From Apostichopus japonicus (taxonomy: Eukaryota; Echinodermata; Holothuroidea; Aspidochirotida; Stichopodidae): a DNA stretch of 64,000 nucleotides. Shown piece by piece: positions 14,323 to 28,165 of this stretch. Location: NCBI RefSeq assembly GCF_037975245.1, contig NC_092575.1, forward strand, positions 16,321,310 to 16,385,309, in the 5' to 3' direction. A program made the translations under genes and the position numbers. The notes below the pieces were generated by a model. It saw nothing but the letters and a program-made list of their open reading frames with translations. It ran no database searches and was not told where the DNA came from. Position 1 is the stretch's first letter. Each line of letters begins with the position of its first letter.

Positions 14323-17300
14323 AATGTAACTTCATTACTATACTCATAGTTTATTGATTTGGCTGGTTTGATTGAATTTAAAATGGAAATTAAATTACTT
14401 TGACTTCTAAGCCTCCCGACATGTTTTGTAATTGTTCTACATAATTCGACATATGTTAGGTATGTCTTAGTACTGTTCGCGGATTCGCTATAGCTGTTTG
14501 CGACCTACCCAAAGAGCGGCGCAACTTGTGGCCACCGATTTACGGTATCTCTCACGCACCCTCTTTAAATGCGGTCGACACGCCTAAATGAAGGAAGTGA
14601 CGGCTAGTAGAGAGGAATTCACACAGTCTGTATTCTACGTTTGCAGTACTGTATATAACTATAGTAAAATATAAATGGACATATCGAACTAAAATCGTCT
14701 GAAAATGCCCCAAAACGCTAAAAATTGGGATCAAAGTTCGCAAACCAGTTTCCTGCAGACTGTATACCACTCCAAAGCTTGAGGAGGGGGGAGGGGGGGG
14801 GGCGTTAAATTAGAGAATAGTCTCGTTGGAATAAGACGCTCTGGGTTTATAGAAGTAAAACAAGAGTCTACTTTTATCCATTATTGAACCACCGGACTAT
14901 GTCTTTTTCCTCTTAAAAATATATTAATGAAAGATATTTAGAAAACGGACTATAGGAAATTTTAGACATGTTTGAAATTCCCTTTCCCATTCGCGTTCTG
15001 AATTGCAACGAATGAGTTCCTGGTGCTCGATCCCGGGTTACACGGTCACATGCAAGAAAGGAAGATTAGCTTGGGTTCTGATCTGCTGTCTCCAATCTAC
15101 TCATGCAAAGAAATTGCTATATACGTATCGTAAGCAGTTAAGCGCTAGATAACCCTCAGTCGTTATATCATATTATAGAATGTCGGATTTGCAATATTGA
15201 GGTCAGGTCACTGTTTCGAATCCCATTATAAAGCATCAAATTTCCTTTTTGTCCCCCTTCAAATTACATACATAGGATACACTTGTGGAAGTAAACGGTT
15301 GACCTACCATATACATTATTTTCAGACACTGTGCAGTGCAATGTATATAGCCTAGCCTATACCTTTGATTGCCCTTCTTGTTGACACACAAAGTTCGACG
15401 AGCCAATAAACGTATACACGCTGTAATTCAAACCACATTTCCTTCACATGATAAACCTCCTCGAAGGTGTAAAGTTATTTCGTCAGCATTCACAGATTGA
15501 AATTGTTGCCACTCTCAGTTTATATAGTCCATTAATTTAATCAGATATGTTTATAATGTGTTTACCCGCTCCCCCTTAGCGTAAAGTGTTCACACGTACG
15601 CAGGCTTGACTCTAACAGTTACCCCTGCCGCGCGCTTCAACTTTCTTCTTAACGACGATAAGAATTCAACTATAGGTCGTGTGTGGTCTAAAATCTATAA
15701 CATATAATAACAATGTTACAAATTCATATGTATATTGACGCCGATAAGTGGTACAGCAACTTGATCGCATTTGCCCTTTCGCTCGTGTGGAGCTCACGCT
15801 GCGTCGCATCAAAAGTTCGTCATTCCGTATACGATGGACTGGGAGTATAGAAATAAAATAAAAACAGATTAAAGAGATGATCGATGGTCATAATAAAACA
15901 TGTACAATGATATACGTTGTTTCACAAACATCTTCTTTTCGCATCCCCTCTGACGATGAGACTAACAACAAAATCATTTGGCAGTTTTATTGAAATACGG
16001 CAGGCCGATTGTCTCGTCTTTTGGCAGACGCAGACGTAAGACTGTGGGTTACTTATAGATGAATATGCTAAATAGCTTACGTGTACAGAAATATCGTTTA
16101 TAATTTCCAATGTCGACCAGTTGTCTCGCAAACTAAATTCAAATTTCAATGGCGTCATTTTTGGATGAAAATTCCTGGTGTTATGAGGGCAGGACTTCGC
16201 AGTGCTAATTGTTGTGGTTGCCTGTCTACAGTATATATAGAGAGGATGTGCTGGTGATGTGTAGCTCGAATTGGTTGGGATATTCAAGATACTTAATAAG
16301 CTTATTTGAGACGGCGGGGATGGGGTGAGGGCGGGCAATTGAGGGATTAAGGACTGGTCGAAACTGAATAAACGCTATGATATGTTCGTAAGTATACGAA
16401 TCTTTTTGTAGTTTCTCGTAACCTCAAGTGTGGATATCACCATACTTCCATCCAATGGAAACTTGTTACGGTTGCAGATGGTGTGTGGGTCTGGGTGTGT
16501 GTGTTGGGGGGGGGGGGGTATTTTTCCCATTAAACTATCGTCTGCTGCGCCCTTGAGTATATATAATTTTATTGTAACAGAAGCTTTAGGCGTACGTCAG
16601 AAAACTTCTATATGACGAAACGAACAAGCAATAGCACGATAATAAACAGTCTCAAATACGTAACATAAAGGACCATAGCAACAATTATTGCAGTGGTACT
16701 AACTACGGTAGCCTCAAAGTGCCATCAAGATAAGAATATCTAGTCGTTTACAATATACGTTGACTACTTTGCATAACATTGTTGAAATGAAGAAATGTAA
16801 CGAAGTTGTCCTTTTCAAAAAAATTTCAAATACAAACTTGGAAAGAAGTCAAGAACTTAACATTCACATCCGAAAATTGTTGAAATGACGAGGTATTCTT
16901 GTCTTGATGCCACTTTTAAGCTGCCGTAGTCAACACATAACAATAAGTAGAACGCTTCATGATTCGGCCTGACCTGCAAAATACTCGGGCAGAAGGATCA
17001 ATCACTTCCGTTCTCGAATCAAAAGCAAATAATTATTGGACCCAGTGGTGGTAAAAGTTGAGTGTATCAAAACTTCTTCATCATCCATGAAAATCTCGCG
17101 ACCCTTCTCGTGGGAACATATTTTCCCCCAAAAACGTAAGATTTTAAAGATGGATTGTTTTTTGGTTTTGTTATGACTGTATCTGAATTTCAGAAAATGG
17201 TAGAGAATATAAAATGAAGTGACACCCTTTTCAGAAATGATCTGAAAATATTTCATTTTTTCTCTCTCTCCCTCTTTCAAGCATGATGTACGTATTGTTG

Positions 17301-20300
17301 TATAAGAACGAGATTGGGAACTATTATCATTAGGGCCTATACAATTTCAACCTCACTACGGTCGGATACAGTGAGGACCAGGCACGGGGCCCTCTTTAAG
17401 AATTTGGCACTTACGTCGCGGCGAACAAGTGAGGTAGTTTTGCTCAAAACAGGGTCCATATAGTTAAGAAAAGTAACACACTTCGCTTTACTGATTTTTG
17501 TCTTATATACTGCTATAACAGTATAGTAATATCGGTATCTATCGATACTCGTCTCACGGGCCCCCCTTCCGAGAAATCCTGGATTCATAATTACTTACTG
17601 TATACAACAGATCCTCAAGGCCATAGATCAGTCCAGTCGTCATACCCACAACCATTTACGTCAAAACGGGTTCTCGAGGAATCCAGTCAGCGACAATTTA
17701 AAGCCTTCAAGTTATAAATTATACATGACTATATCCATTGACTGATCTTTTGCCGCTCAAATTAACCAAGAAAGAAACATGAAAGAACATTACATATAGT
17801 CTGCAGACATTCCGTTACGCAGTAAAGGCTTCGGTTTCCATACTTTGGTGAATGTTTTAATTTCCAGTGCGTCATTCATCAACAACAGCTAAGGCTGTAA
17901 AGTCATACATAATATGCTATACTTAAAGGATGTTTCCTTAATTATAAAATGGTAACGGAACTTTTTCACGCAAACGCGGTACACTGCAGATCTTCAGTTA
18001 TGTCCGACTAAATAATGGTCTTTCTCGTTCAAATTTTCGTCAGTCTCTTAAAGAGCGACCCTCAAAGCATTTTATATTTTGTTACCATATAAATGATGAA
18101 TGTAGGCACAAAATTCATCTTGATAAGTTGTAGACCATTAAAAACCACTGCTATCTGTGCAGGTTGTACTGTTTTAGAATTGTTTCTTGAAACAGCTGAG
18201 ATTTATCAGTTAAAGTGACTGGATTGTGTAGTCTAATGTACAGATGTCAGTTCCCGAAACACAAACAGAATGGAAAAAGCTATAAGAGGTCCATAGCCTC
18301 ATATGACATGTTTACAATGTATTACACATTTCTCCGAAGGGAAATATATTGGTGTTGTGTGTCATTCATTGGTGACCTAATATTTATATGAATTTAAAAA
18401 GGACGTGTCGTGGTTGAGTTATTAGAACTGATAAAATAATGGATTAAACATTAACATCTAGCCCTGTACCGAGAAACCGACGTGATCACGACTTTAGTTT
18501 TAAAGGAACATTCCAGAGATTTAGCATATCTTAAAGGTGAATCTCTTGAAAGCAAAACTATAGCTATAGAAATACTACTAGCACTCAAGTTATTTCATTG
18601 TCTTGGACTAAGACATATCTAAATTAACATTCTGTCTCAAGTCAGTTTTAATGCTCTCACAAGGACAACTTTCTGTTCTGTTTGAATATTTAACTGCGTC
18701 GGAATAACTTCAAGGGTCAGAACCTCAAACCGATATGGAAGGGGTAAGCAAGTTTAGCATACTCGAATTCGGAAGTCGCTTAATGAAAATGTTTCATGTT
18801 ACGAGTTTATTACACTATGTGCGTCGTAATTCATTACACAGCTTTTTACCCAGAGAAAGATTTTTTTTGCAGAGAAATGTAGTTATCCTTGAAGAAACAA
18901 TCAATAGTTATGCTTATAATGTATACCAGTATGACATATCCGGAAGCAACTAATTTGCATGTAAGGTTCGGGTTGAAGGCTATACTCATGTCAGTATACA
19001 TGACAGGGGTTAATACTATACAGTTATCATTAAAAGGGTGCAAAACACATCTCAACCTTCCCTTCAACCCACTCAGAAAAAACATAAAAACCAATCCAGT
19101 ATCTATCTGATGGGCCGGGCTTGGTAAAACGTACAGTGACGTCATTCTTTTCGGCTAACGGTAAACTTAACGCAATGTGTAAATGGTGATCCTCGCCTTG
19201 ATACATCTGCTTGTAAGAAAGCCTGGATTCTTGGAAACTGCGAGTACTTGAGGCTATACTATTAGGTTACTGTTAGTTGGTTTTTTATGCTATGCAAGTT
19301 AAAGTCCCATGACAATCAGACAAGTGAGTTCATTTGTTTATTTATATTCAATTGTTATATGTCAAAGCATCAAGGAAAAGTTAATTTAATTTGCAAAGTT
19401 CTGTTTTGATTTGATGAACTCTACGTGCACTTGGGTCTGGGTATATTTCTAAACAAATTGCAACCTTAGAACTCGATAGGGTTTGTAAAACTTGTCGAAA
19501 AATATCGATAAAAACACAAACAATATGTTTTTGTCGTGAAGTCTGACATCGAAAGAAGAAGAAGAAGACAAAAACAAAAAGAAACACTTTCTGATTCCTG
19601 ATATTTAGGACACAATCATGCTGATTTTGAAATGTATTTGAAATTCTGATTTACAATATTCATTCGGTCTAGACTATTGATATATATATATGTATATGTC
19701 ACGGCATCGAGACGCATCAGTTGTCGAATATATCGACTTTAATCCGTTTTGGTAGGCTTAATAAAATCGACATTTTATTTAATTCCAAGGTAACATATAA
19801 ACTCATTCACGCGAGTGTACCCTTGACCTCTGACACGAATATCATAAACCATATATAAAAGCACCAGCAAAACTCTCAGAAGAGTTCAGGAAGTTGACGA
19901 TGTTGCTATGGCAATGTCATGGTATGCTCTCAGCGCAAATTGTTACATGTCAAGGCTAAAATGGTCTATACAATCGAATGTTCTAAAACCTGAGTGACGT
20001 TGGAGTTGTGAGGGAGAAGGGGGAGGGGGGTGGTGGTGGTGGGGGGGGGGGTGTTTGTGCGACAACTGGCCGTGACACTAGGGTGTAGCTAACTGTTTTC
20101 AAGAACATGTTTTCTGTCTTGAGGAGGAACAATCGTTTCCAAGATCATTTTCTTTTAATAAATGAAGATACAAACATGTCATTTCTGAAATATAAAACTC
20201 TGGAATATACAAACGTCATACAGTAATTGTAACTATACAACGTCAGTTGGGTCATTCCATAATTTACTGAGGGATCTGTCAGTAGCACTGTCGTCATTAT

Positions 20301-21148
20301 ACGTTTTGGGGTGAAGATGGTTGGGAATGAGGAAGGGGCTGGAATTATGGCGGGGGAGGTGAGTTTCCGATGAGCCTTAACTTCTTGAAACAATTTCGGA
20401 AAGCAGCGTGTAATGAAGAACACCTTACGCTTATCACGTGTCAGGTTTTCGGAATAAACACATGTACGGTGAGGTTGTAGGTCAATGGACTTTATCAAAG
20501 GGTTACTGTCCTCTCGAGTACATACGATCAAAGACATCGATGACTTTTCAGTGTAATATTACATCAGTGACGTGCACAGGATATCGTAGGCGGGGGGGGG
20601 GGGGGGTGGTGGAGAGGAGGGGGAGAGGATGATTTCTAAAATCTAAGCGACTGATGTACGGTCATTAGTGGCAGGAACTCTTTTGCGAGGGACAAAGGCA
20701 GAACTATGATTTTATAAAAGAGGCGATATGACCATGGCGTCGTTGAGGCCGACTACCATGTGGTCTGGCGGATCTCCAAGGAAAAACATATGTATGTACA
20801 TAAAAGGAGCTGTAAACAGCTCCGTGGAATATCATGTATGTATATATAGGACTATGTATGGATGTATACATGCATGACAACCCCGTCAGCTTCTATGGAT
20901 TCCGTTGGAACATTATCAAGTCGGTGAAGTTCGGTTTGAAAGCTGCGGAGTTTAAAAAACAAATAAAGATTGATTTTTCTCCCCCTCCATTATTCTATAT
21001 ATTGTTGAGCGTTGAACTGGTATTTTCCTTGATCTTGGAGTTAGTGCTCCCAGTAGCTCCATAAGGGCTTTATCATCAACAGTTATCCACTCGCAGTGCC
21101 TTTATTGAGATAATTAAGAGTCTATATGATGAAGAGATTTCCATCTAC

Positions 21149-21260
21149 CTTCAACCACGTCACCGAGTTCGTATTTGATCGTAAACCCAGGCCTGCTCTC
21201 TTTCATGACAGCATAACTTCTGCGCCGCTTCAGACGCAAGCAGTCCATAAAAATCTGGGC
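21149..21260 (-). CDS. Possible exon, basic peptide, unidentified
   Basis: Between acceptor tttgcccag and donor GTAGAT the minus strand is open and locally GC-rich, reading IFMDCLRLKRRRSYAVMKES, then RPGFTIKYELGDVVE. It could be internal (phase 0 in, phase 1 out) or start at the ATG at 21248. No family is recognised and the frame is short enough to be chance. Confidence 0.25.
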
Positions 21261-21401
21261 AAATAATTTTCATAAAAGTCTTGTTTATTCAAACGGATCG
21301 TCGGCAATTCTGAGACCACTGATGAAGGGAAGAAGCAGTTTTCTTGGGCTGAATGATCTAAAGTTTTTCTTGCAAGAAATCTGATATATACAAACACACA
21401 G

Positions 21402-21402
<1 letters not shown>

Positions 21403-21446
<44 letters not shown>
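21403..21446. repeat. (TA)n microsatellite
   Basis: About 44 bases of alternating TA. Confidence 0.97.
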
Positions 21447-21447
<1 letters not shown>

Positions 21448-21892
21448 ATACGTACCTATGGCATATGGTAGTAATCAAATTGAAGGTGATAACTAAAGAA
21501 GCTGCTTCGTGTATCGTCATGGTCGCATGGATTCGGTTTGATTGAGTGTCGGATTTCTAGCAAAATGAAGCGACTCAAATTATTTACGTAGATTGTGTTA
21601 GCTTTACTAGATAATAAGGAAAATTTGTTTACTGCATGAGAAAATTCAAATTTCACTGTTACATGAAGCTTTCATCTTTGCTAAGATATTTGGTTTAATA
21701 ATATACGGGTTGTCTGCAGTCGGTTGAACGACAGGGTAATTCATTACAAAAGTTTGCAATAATGTTGTTCAATCTGATGATGAGGCTGAACGGCGAAGTC
21801 GACACTGGGTCAGTTAGGTAAGAGACTGATAGAACGAAAACGTCACACTCATGTATGCGCACCATAGGAAGGTATCGGACATTTGAAAAATA

Positions 21893-22110
21893 CAGGTTTC
21901 ATTAGGTGACAGTAAGGGAAGGGGAAGGAGGGGGGGGGGTTGAAGCATCGGATATTTGAAAACTACTTGGGAGAGGGAGGGGGTTGGGAGATGATTGCCA
22001 TAACTTTGAAGAAAAGCATCAAAGGTAGATTATTATATTTATGTTGCTGTAAGCACCTCAGCTGTATACAGGTTTCATTAGGAGACAGTAAGCGAAGGGG
22101 GAGGGGTGGG
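21893..22110 (+). repeat. Direct repeat with poly-purine tail
   Basis: CAGGTTTCATTAGG-GACAGTAAG occurs at about 21893 and 22070, each followed by a GGGAAGGGG-type tract ending in a G run. Likely a small tandem duplication. Confidence 0.6.
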
Positions 22111-25100
22111 GGGGGAGGGTTGGACTTCACCGCTCTGGAGTTCATAAAGATGATGAAAATGAACCATCTGTTAAAACCGGTAGTGACCCCAAATTTTCAA
22201 CAAAAATAAGTTCTGTTTTCAATACCTTCGGGATATCCTGATTTTCTCCAAATTATTTCAGTCATTGAGTGCTGTTCAAATAGTCAGTGAGTTCAAAATC
22301 CTTGGATTGGCAGGAAAAAAACCCCTGAACTCTGAGCTATTAAGTGACCAATGTTTGACTTTCTGGGAAACTTGGAAGCAATTGTAACTCAGTGGTCTGC
22401 TGTTCATTCCCATTGCAATACAAATTACATTTATGATAGGAGTCAAAAGTCAAAATTTAGCAATGATGGTGGTGCCTTAGTGAATATAAAACTTATACTG
22501 ACTTACTTTACAAAAGACAAAATAAAATGTTAGAAAGCAGTGTAATGTTTTCAATTGATTGTATTTCAGTAAATATATTATATGAAATACACCTCCAGAT
22601 GACAAACTTCATAGTTTTGAAAACAAAAAAGGAGAAAATTATGCAAATTGTGCACCATTTCAATTAAATATGGTCCATCATATAGTCATAACAATGATCC
22701 CACACAGAACTTTCAATAATGAAATAAAGAAAGGCTATATTCTTTCAATCAATAAGGGGGGGGCAGAGGAAGCAGTGATAACAAACACTCTCAGCCTACA
22801 ACCCAACCCCCCCCCCCTCAACCTCTTCCCTCAGCCAAATATAATTTATGCTTACACATAGCCTTAAACTGCAGTCATGGAGTAACATTCCCCGATCACA
22901 GGGGAAAATGCAATCTAACATCTACCTCTTTTCTTGACTTGGAGAGAATATTTCAGAAAATCTCTTCTACTCCTTGTTCTTTGGGAGGCTTTGTAAGCAG
23001 GGGACAAAGGAGGGAGCAATATTCCATAGGATATCACTGTTTTTCCAGCAACATAAATAATTCTTTCTATTGGTAAAAATTTTGCACAAAACGGTTTCAT
23101 CGGTCTACCATATATTTCTTGTTCATATTAAAGCTGCTATGGTATTTAGCCTCGACATCAAAAAAAAAAAAATTAAATATTGTTACCATCAAAACCCAGC
23201 ACATGAAGAGTACACTCTACACAACAGACTTTTACAATGTGGTTCAAAGTGTCTTTTATCCTAAACTTCAAAGGAACATGAATAAATAAAAATCATAAAA
23301 TAAATGATTTAGGTAAACAGACAGTACACTGTAGGACCTACTTGAAATGATAATGTACGCAAATACGAATCGTATCCGATGTGGGCACGAACTTGAACAT
23401 GACTGTGCAAATAGTTAATAAAAATCTTTGATATGGTATCTATCTTAGAAAACAATAGAGGTCAACAGCTAAACAATGGAGGTCAACACTTAACACAATG
23501 GGGAAATCAGAGCACATCTTTTAACCGAGGAATAGAGAAATAACAAACTTCATAAAGTAAAAAAACTATTTGGCAGCCCATAGAGCATGAGATACTCAAG
23601 TCATATCTATATAATAAATATAATATATACCCTTGTAGAGTTTCGTCATATTAACTCTTTGCCAAAAAAGCAAAACACACAGATTTCCAAAACTTTCAAA
23701 AGTTTTCTTTGTTAGTTTGAACAAAAGATATGAGATATGAAACGGGTACAGAAATCATGCCAATTCTCCGACTGACGATAATGTTTATCGACTTTAACGC
23801 GCGTTTAAGGTCTTGTTGTCTACTGGAAGAAAATTAAAAGTACTCTTTTTTTCTTCTGTGACTTTTGACTCATTCTGCATTGGATTTGAATGTGTATAAA
23901 TTTCTTTAATACTAATAATATCCTGATTTTGAACACCATGAACGAAGTAGCGGATTTCTCTGCTTGGCCTCACATTTTCATTGGCATTCTCAACTGCCTC
24001 TTTAAAGTGCTATATTAATAAAAGTTGGCCATGTTCATTAAGAAATTAAAATTTCTGGTGAAAAGTGGGAAGATAATTAAAAATGCAAAGTAACTGAAAA
24101 TAATAGTACTTTTGAAAGTTTTGCTATGTGGTGGGAGTCAAATGACAGAAAAACATACAATGAAACATATAAAAGAAATTTAAAAAACTAATAATAATAA
24201 TAATAATACCCCAGAAGAACAGAGTTAAAATATTTAAAAAAAAAGCAAATTATTGCAAAGTTGTTTTCATAAAGTACAGATTTTATCAAGAATATTCATT
24301 GATTCATGTGAAATATCACATTAAACTGGCAACAGTTTACAGAAATAAATGACTGATTCAATCTGATTAATTTTATGCTTATAGCATCTATTATAAAGAA
24401 AGGCCTTTAGTTTAGACTAAACATTGAATTGCCCCCATTTTTAAATCTGACACATGAATAGTGAAAAATAAATATTTATTTCTATGTTTGAACTAAAACA
24501 ATATAATTGAAACCAAAAATTGACCCTTTTTCCTGTTTTTGTCTTTTAATTGTAATACTATATATATTTGAGATGGTTACCCCAATGGGCATCTTTACCA
24601 CTAGTGATCGGACCATGCACTGCCTACCAGAATCTGTTTCCATCTACTAGTTGGTGATAGTGGTTTAGCCATGGTTGCAGATGACACCCTCCCTCCCACC
24701 CACCATGTCACCATCCCAATCATGATGGTGTCCTTGGATGTGCCCCTACCCACATCCTTCATCCCCAGCAAACAAAGAGGTAAATGATATTCTTGTGTAA
24801 GTACTAAACTGAGATTAAGTGAGATTATTAAAATGCAATGCTCACATTGGTTTGGACCCTGTTCCACCTTATCTGGGAACGAGCTGATTATTGATTTATG
24901 CCAAGTAGGAGAAGGAATACAGAAAGTGCAGGAAGAAGATAACATTGGGCAATAAAACTGGTGGTCTTGAAGGGAGGGGGGGAGGGGGAAATAGTATTTA
25001 TACAAAAATCAAATCTGTGGCTAAAATATTCCTCTTATCTGAATGGGAGACATGTGAAGATACCCACAATTTTTTTTTACAAAACTTGAACTGAAGCAAG

Positions 25101-25295
25101 AATATATATCAACAAAAACTAGTAAAAGAAGGAAGAAGCAAAGAAACAAAACAAAAAACACAATAGCCTATTGTTTCTATTCGAGACAGCCATTATATCG
25201 AAGATAAAGAAAAGAAACCGATAAAGATTGGTCTTAAAGAAATAAAGTCAACAATAATTTTTTTTACAATATATTGCACGTGTCGATGCGACTGG

Positions 25296-25447
25296 TTATT
25301 GAACTGAGCTGCTAGTGGTAGGCGCATCGCCACTGGACCCTTCTTGAGTCATCTGTCTCTTAGGGGGCCTTTCAGATAGGCTGGAAGTCGGAGAGAGAGG
25401 CACTTTGCTTACAGGAGAGAAAGGTATCTTGGTTGGTGCACTGAACC
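25296..25447 (-). CDS. Candidate terminal exon, Ser/Pro-rich C-terminal tail (AACS alternative end or another gene)
   Basis: After a pyrimidine-rich acceptor (tctccccccaaaacacag) the sequence is open for 49 codons to TAA and is clearly more GC-rich than its surroundings. It begins with two bases that complete a Gly codon, then Phe, so joined to the last AACS exon it would also read ELQGF and continue SAPTKIPFSPVSKVPLSPTS and onward, with RPPKRQ near the middle. Phase and Gly-Phe match AACS, but the intron would be 11.5 kb and an extended AACS tail is not known to me. It could equally be the last exon of an unrecognised gene. Confidence 0.4.
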
Positions 25448-25747
25448 CTGTGTTTTGGGGGGAGAATGACAGAATGAGGAATATTTAAAAAAAAAAAAAA
25501 ACTAATGAAAAGTTCAAATTTTAAAAGCATCTTTTTAGAATTGATTTTGCGATATTTGTTTTGGATGGTCATGTCGATACTAAAATTCTTTGAACAATGT
25601 AGGGCGGGGCATTGGCTTGACTAATCAAATGTATTTTCCACATAAATGAAGTGAAAGTGAACAAAGGCTTGACAATTTCTAATTTTCTCTTCATTTGATG
25701 GAAGACAATGATGGAAAGAAGTGGCTAAGTTTAAAGAGAAACTTTGA

Positions 25748-25990
25748 AAGAATAGTCTAGGTCAAAATTTCCTTTTGATATGTTAAAGAGGAACACAATC
25801 TAAGCATTCTGGTGAAATTTGCATTCAATTCCTATGTACCGTTTTTGAGATATTGACAGTTGAGGTTTTCTGATATTCTACCAAAAGTGAACTTAAACGG
25901 TACATAGGAATTGAATGCAAATTTCACAAGAAAGCTTAAATTATGTTCCTCTGTAAAATATCAAAAGAATTTTTGACCTGGACTATTCTT
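25748..25990. mobile_element. Foldback element
   Basis: Imperfect palindrome with arms of about 95 bases: the left arm starts AGAATAGTCTAGGTCAAAAT and ends GCATTCAATTCCTATGTACC; the right arm is its reverse complement with scattered mismatches and a central spacer of about 45 bases. Confidence 0.85.
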
Positions 25991-26285
25991 TTAATATTCA
26001 TATTCAATTAGTATTCATTGACTTACAGGCTAATTAAGATTCATGTGGTGAAAAAAACAAAATCTAGCAGGGTGTCCTAGAAAGTTTAAGCTATATGATC
26101 TCCTTTGTTTAATTAAGACTTCTGAAATTTAACATCCACTACAAAAGCGGACAGGTGCTTCCATAGAGACGTGATGAATAGAAAAGTTATGTACACCATT
26201 TATGTATGAGAATCATAAGGTCTAAATGTGCAAACAAAATGAAATGTGATCAGATGCACAGAGCTTTAAACCAAACATGCAAGTG

Positions 26286-27073
26286 CATGGGCGTCAGCAG
26301 GTTTCAGAAAGTGGGGGGGACACTATACTATCTAAGCGGAGCGCCACCATTGGTTGGCGCGTAGCGTACCAGAAAATTTTGGGTACATAAGACCCCCTAG
26401 ATCGCAGGAGACGGCCTTCCTGAGTCGTTTTTAGTTACATCAGAACCAGATCTGTGAGGAGAAATTTTGTCTCACAAAACTAAATTCCGACAGAAAGTAC
26501 TGGTAGAAAGATGCCGTTCTGACACCAAGGGAAACGAATTACACAGCGTCCATCTCAAACGAAATATTTTCGGTAGTTTGGTATCATATAGTACCCTGCA
26601 TACAGGCAGAATACTGTCTGTAGGGCCTAAAATATATGATATTACCTTCCTGGTGGGGTCTTCGACTTGTTTTCAAGTTGAAATGCGTCGTTTTCTCTGA
26701 TTCACAGTGTAGGGCAAGGGGAATTCCATTTCTGGCGAGAAGGGGTGCTTCCACAAAACACTCTAAAACATCGTTCAAACATCGCACAAACTTTTATCAG
26801 AGGTCTCAGACGAAGCGGGGAGGGTGAATATCGGAGGAAGGGGGATAAAGGGCCAAGCACTGTTCTAATTTCCAGTGCAATTTATTGATAATGATTCTTA
26901 AGTTAGATTCTACTTGAATCAGCTCAGCAATTGTGATAGAAAATCGCGCATATGCATGTGATTTTTTTAATAACTGCTCTGAAAAGTGGGGGGGACAAAT
27001 GATATGATATCCCCTCCACTTTTGAAAGTGGGGGGGACATGTCCCCCCCGTCCCCCACCTGTTGACGCCCGTG
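26286..27073. mobile_element. hAT-like non-autonomous DNA transposon
   Basis: Terminal inverted repeats CATGGGCGTCAGCAGG / CACGGGCGTCAACAGG and a perfect 8-base target duplication TGCAAGTG (26278-26285 and 27074-27081). Eight-base duplications are typical of hAT. G-rich inner ends; contains GCGGAGCGCCACCATTGGTT, a module shared with the elements at 43.3 and 56.9 kb. No transposase frame. Confidence 0.88.
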
Positions 27074-28007
27074 TGCAAGTGTACTAATGGCTGCTTGAGA
27101 ATAGAAGGCACAAACTTCATCATATGAGATCATGTGATGCAATATGAAGAAAATATTGAATAAATATAAAATAGTGTGAAATAATTATGAAATAATATAA
27201 AAGTCATGTAAAGAAAAAAATGGAGAAAATGGAACAACAATAAAGGGGGGGGGAGGGGGGAGGAGGAAGAGGGGGCAGGGATCATGAATTTTAATCTTTG
27301 CCACAAAAAAAAGAACAGGATTGATGTGAGATACCATAAAATGATATTGTTGTTTCATGTTAAACAACATACACATTCTAAGTCTTGAGAAGACTAGCAA
27401 GGAGTCTCTTTATTCCAAGCTTCCAGCTTCAACACACTTTTTTCACAAAGCTGATCATATTATTGAAAATATTCATTGAGCTAAAATCATTTGTTTCAAA
27501 ACATTGATCATATCTCTCTCCTAACCATTTCTCTAGGCTGTATGCTTTTAACAAGTCTAACCAGCTATTTATAATATAAAAAAAAAAAACAGCCAAAGTT
27601 TAGTTTATATATACAACATGTGACAAAATCCCTCTCGAATTAGGGAAGGGTGAACATGACTTTTAATATGTTCAACTAGCTTATCTCTGACAATCTGCCT
27701 GCTGTGCCAAGGTCTGTTCAATCACTTTGAAAATTGGATTGGGGGGGAGGGAAGGGCACCCATCCATTGTTATCAGTCGAATTCATGTTCGAATTAAGAC
27801 TCCGAACCCATTCGTACATTTGAATAAATTTCTCTGGAGATTCAGTTCCAATTTGATATAAACTAAATACTCATGGCTCAAGTTGTACGTAATTCCTTTG
27901 AGCTTTGCCGACCTCATAGTTTTGATGAATTACTAAAAGATCCCATGCTGTGATTTTGGAACATTGATGAAAGAATACTCTGCATTGATTTAAAGAGATA
28001 TGTATAT

Positions 28008-28011
<4 letters not shown>

Positions 28012-28050
<39 letters not shown>

Positions 28051-28132
28051 AATCAATATATATAATAATATATATATATAAATATATATAAAATATATAT
28101 ATAATATATATATATAATATATAATAATATAA

Positions 28133-28160
<28 letters not shown>
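28012..28160. repeat. (TA)n / TATAAT-rich microsatellite
   Basis: About 150 bases of TA with interspersed TAATA units. Confidence 0.95.

Positions 28161-28165
<5 letters not shown>

Noticed and set aside
15922-16338. 138-codon minus-strand frame
   Set aside because: No recognisable motif, no coding-like composition, and no splice context that supports it; compatible with chance.
19381-19542. Terminal-exon-like frame after a strong pyrimidine tract (ttcttcttctttcgatgtcag)
   Set aside because: Two different frames are open after the acceptor and neither resembles a known family, so coding cannot be supported.
20145-20537. 130-codon minus-strand frame
   Set aside because: Begins near a plausible acceptor but no family similarity and no donor; treated as chance.
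24600-25005. GC-richer stretch with frames on both strands (134 codons on minus; short ATG frame ending in GTAAAT on plus)
   Set aside because: Strand and frame are ambiguous and neither peptide is recognisable.
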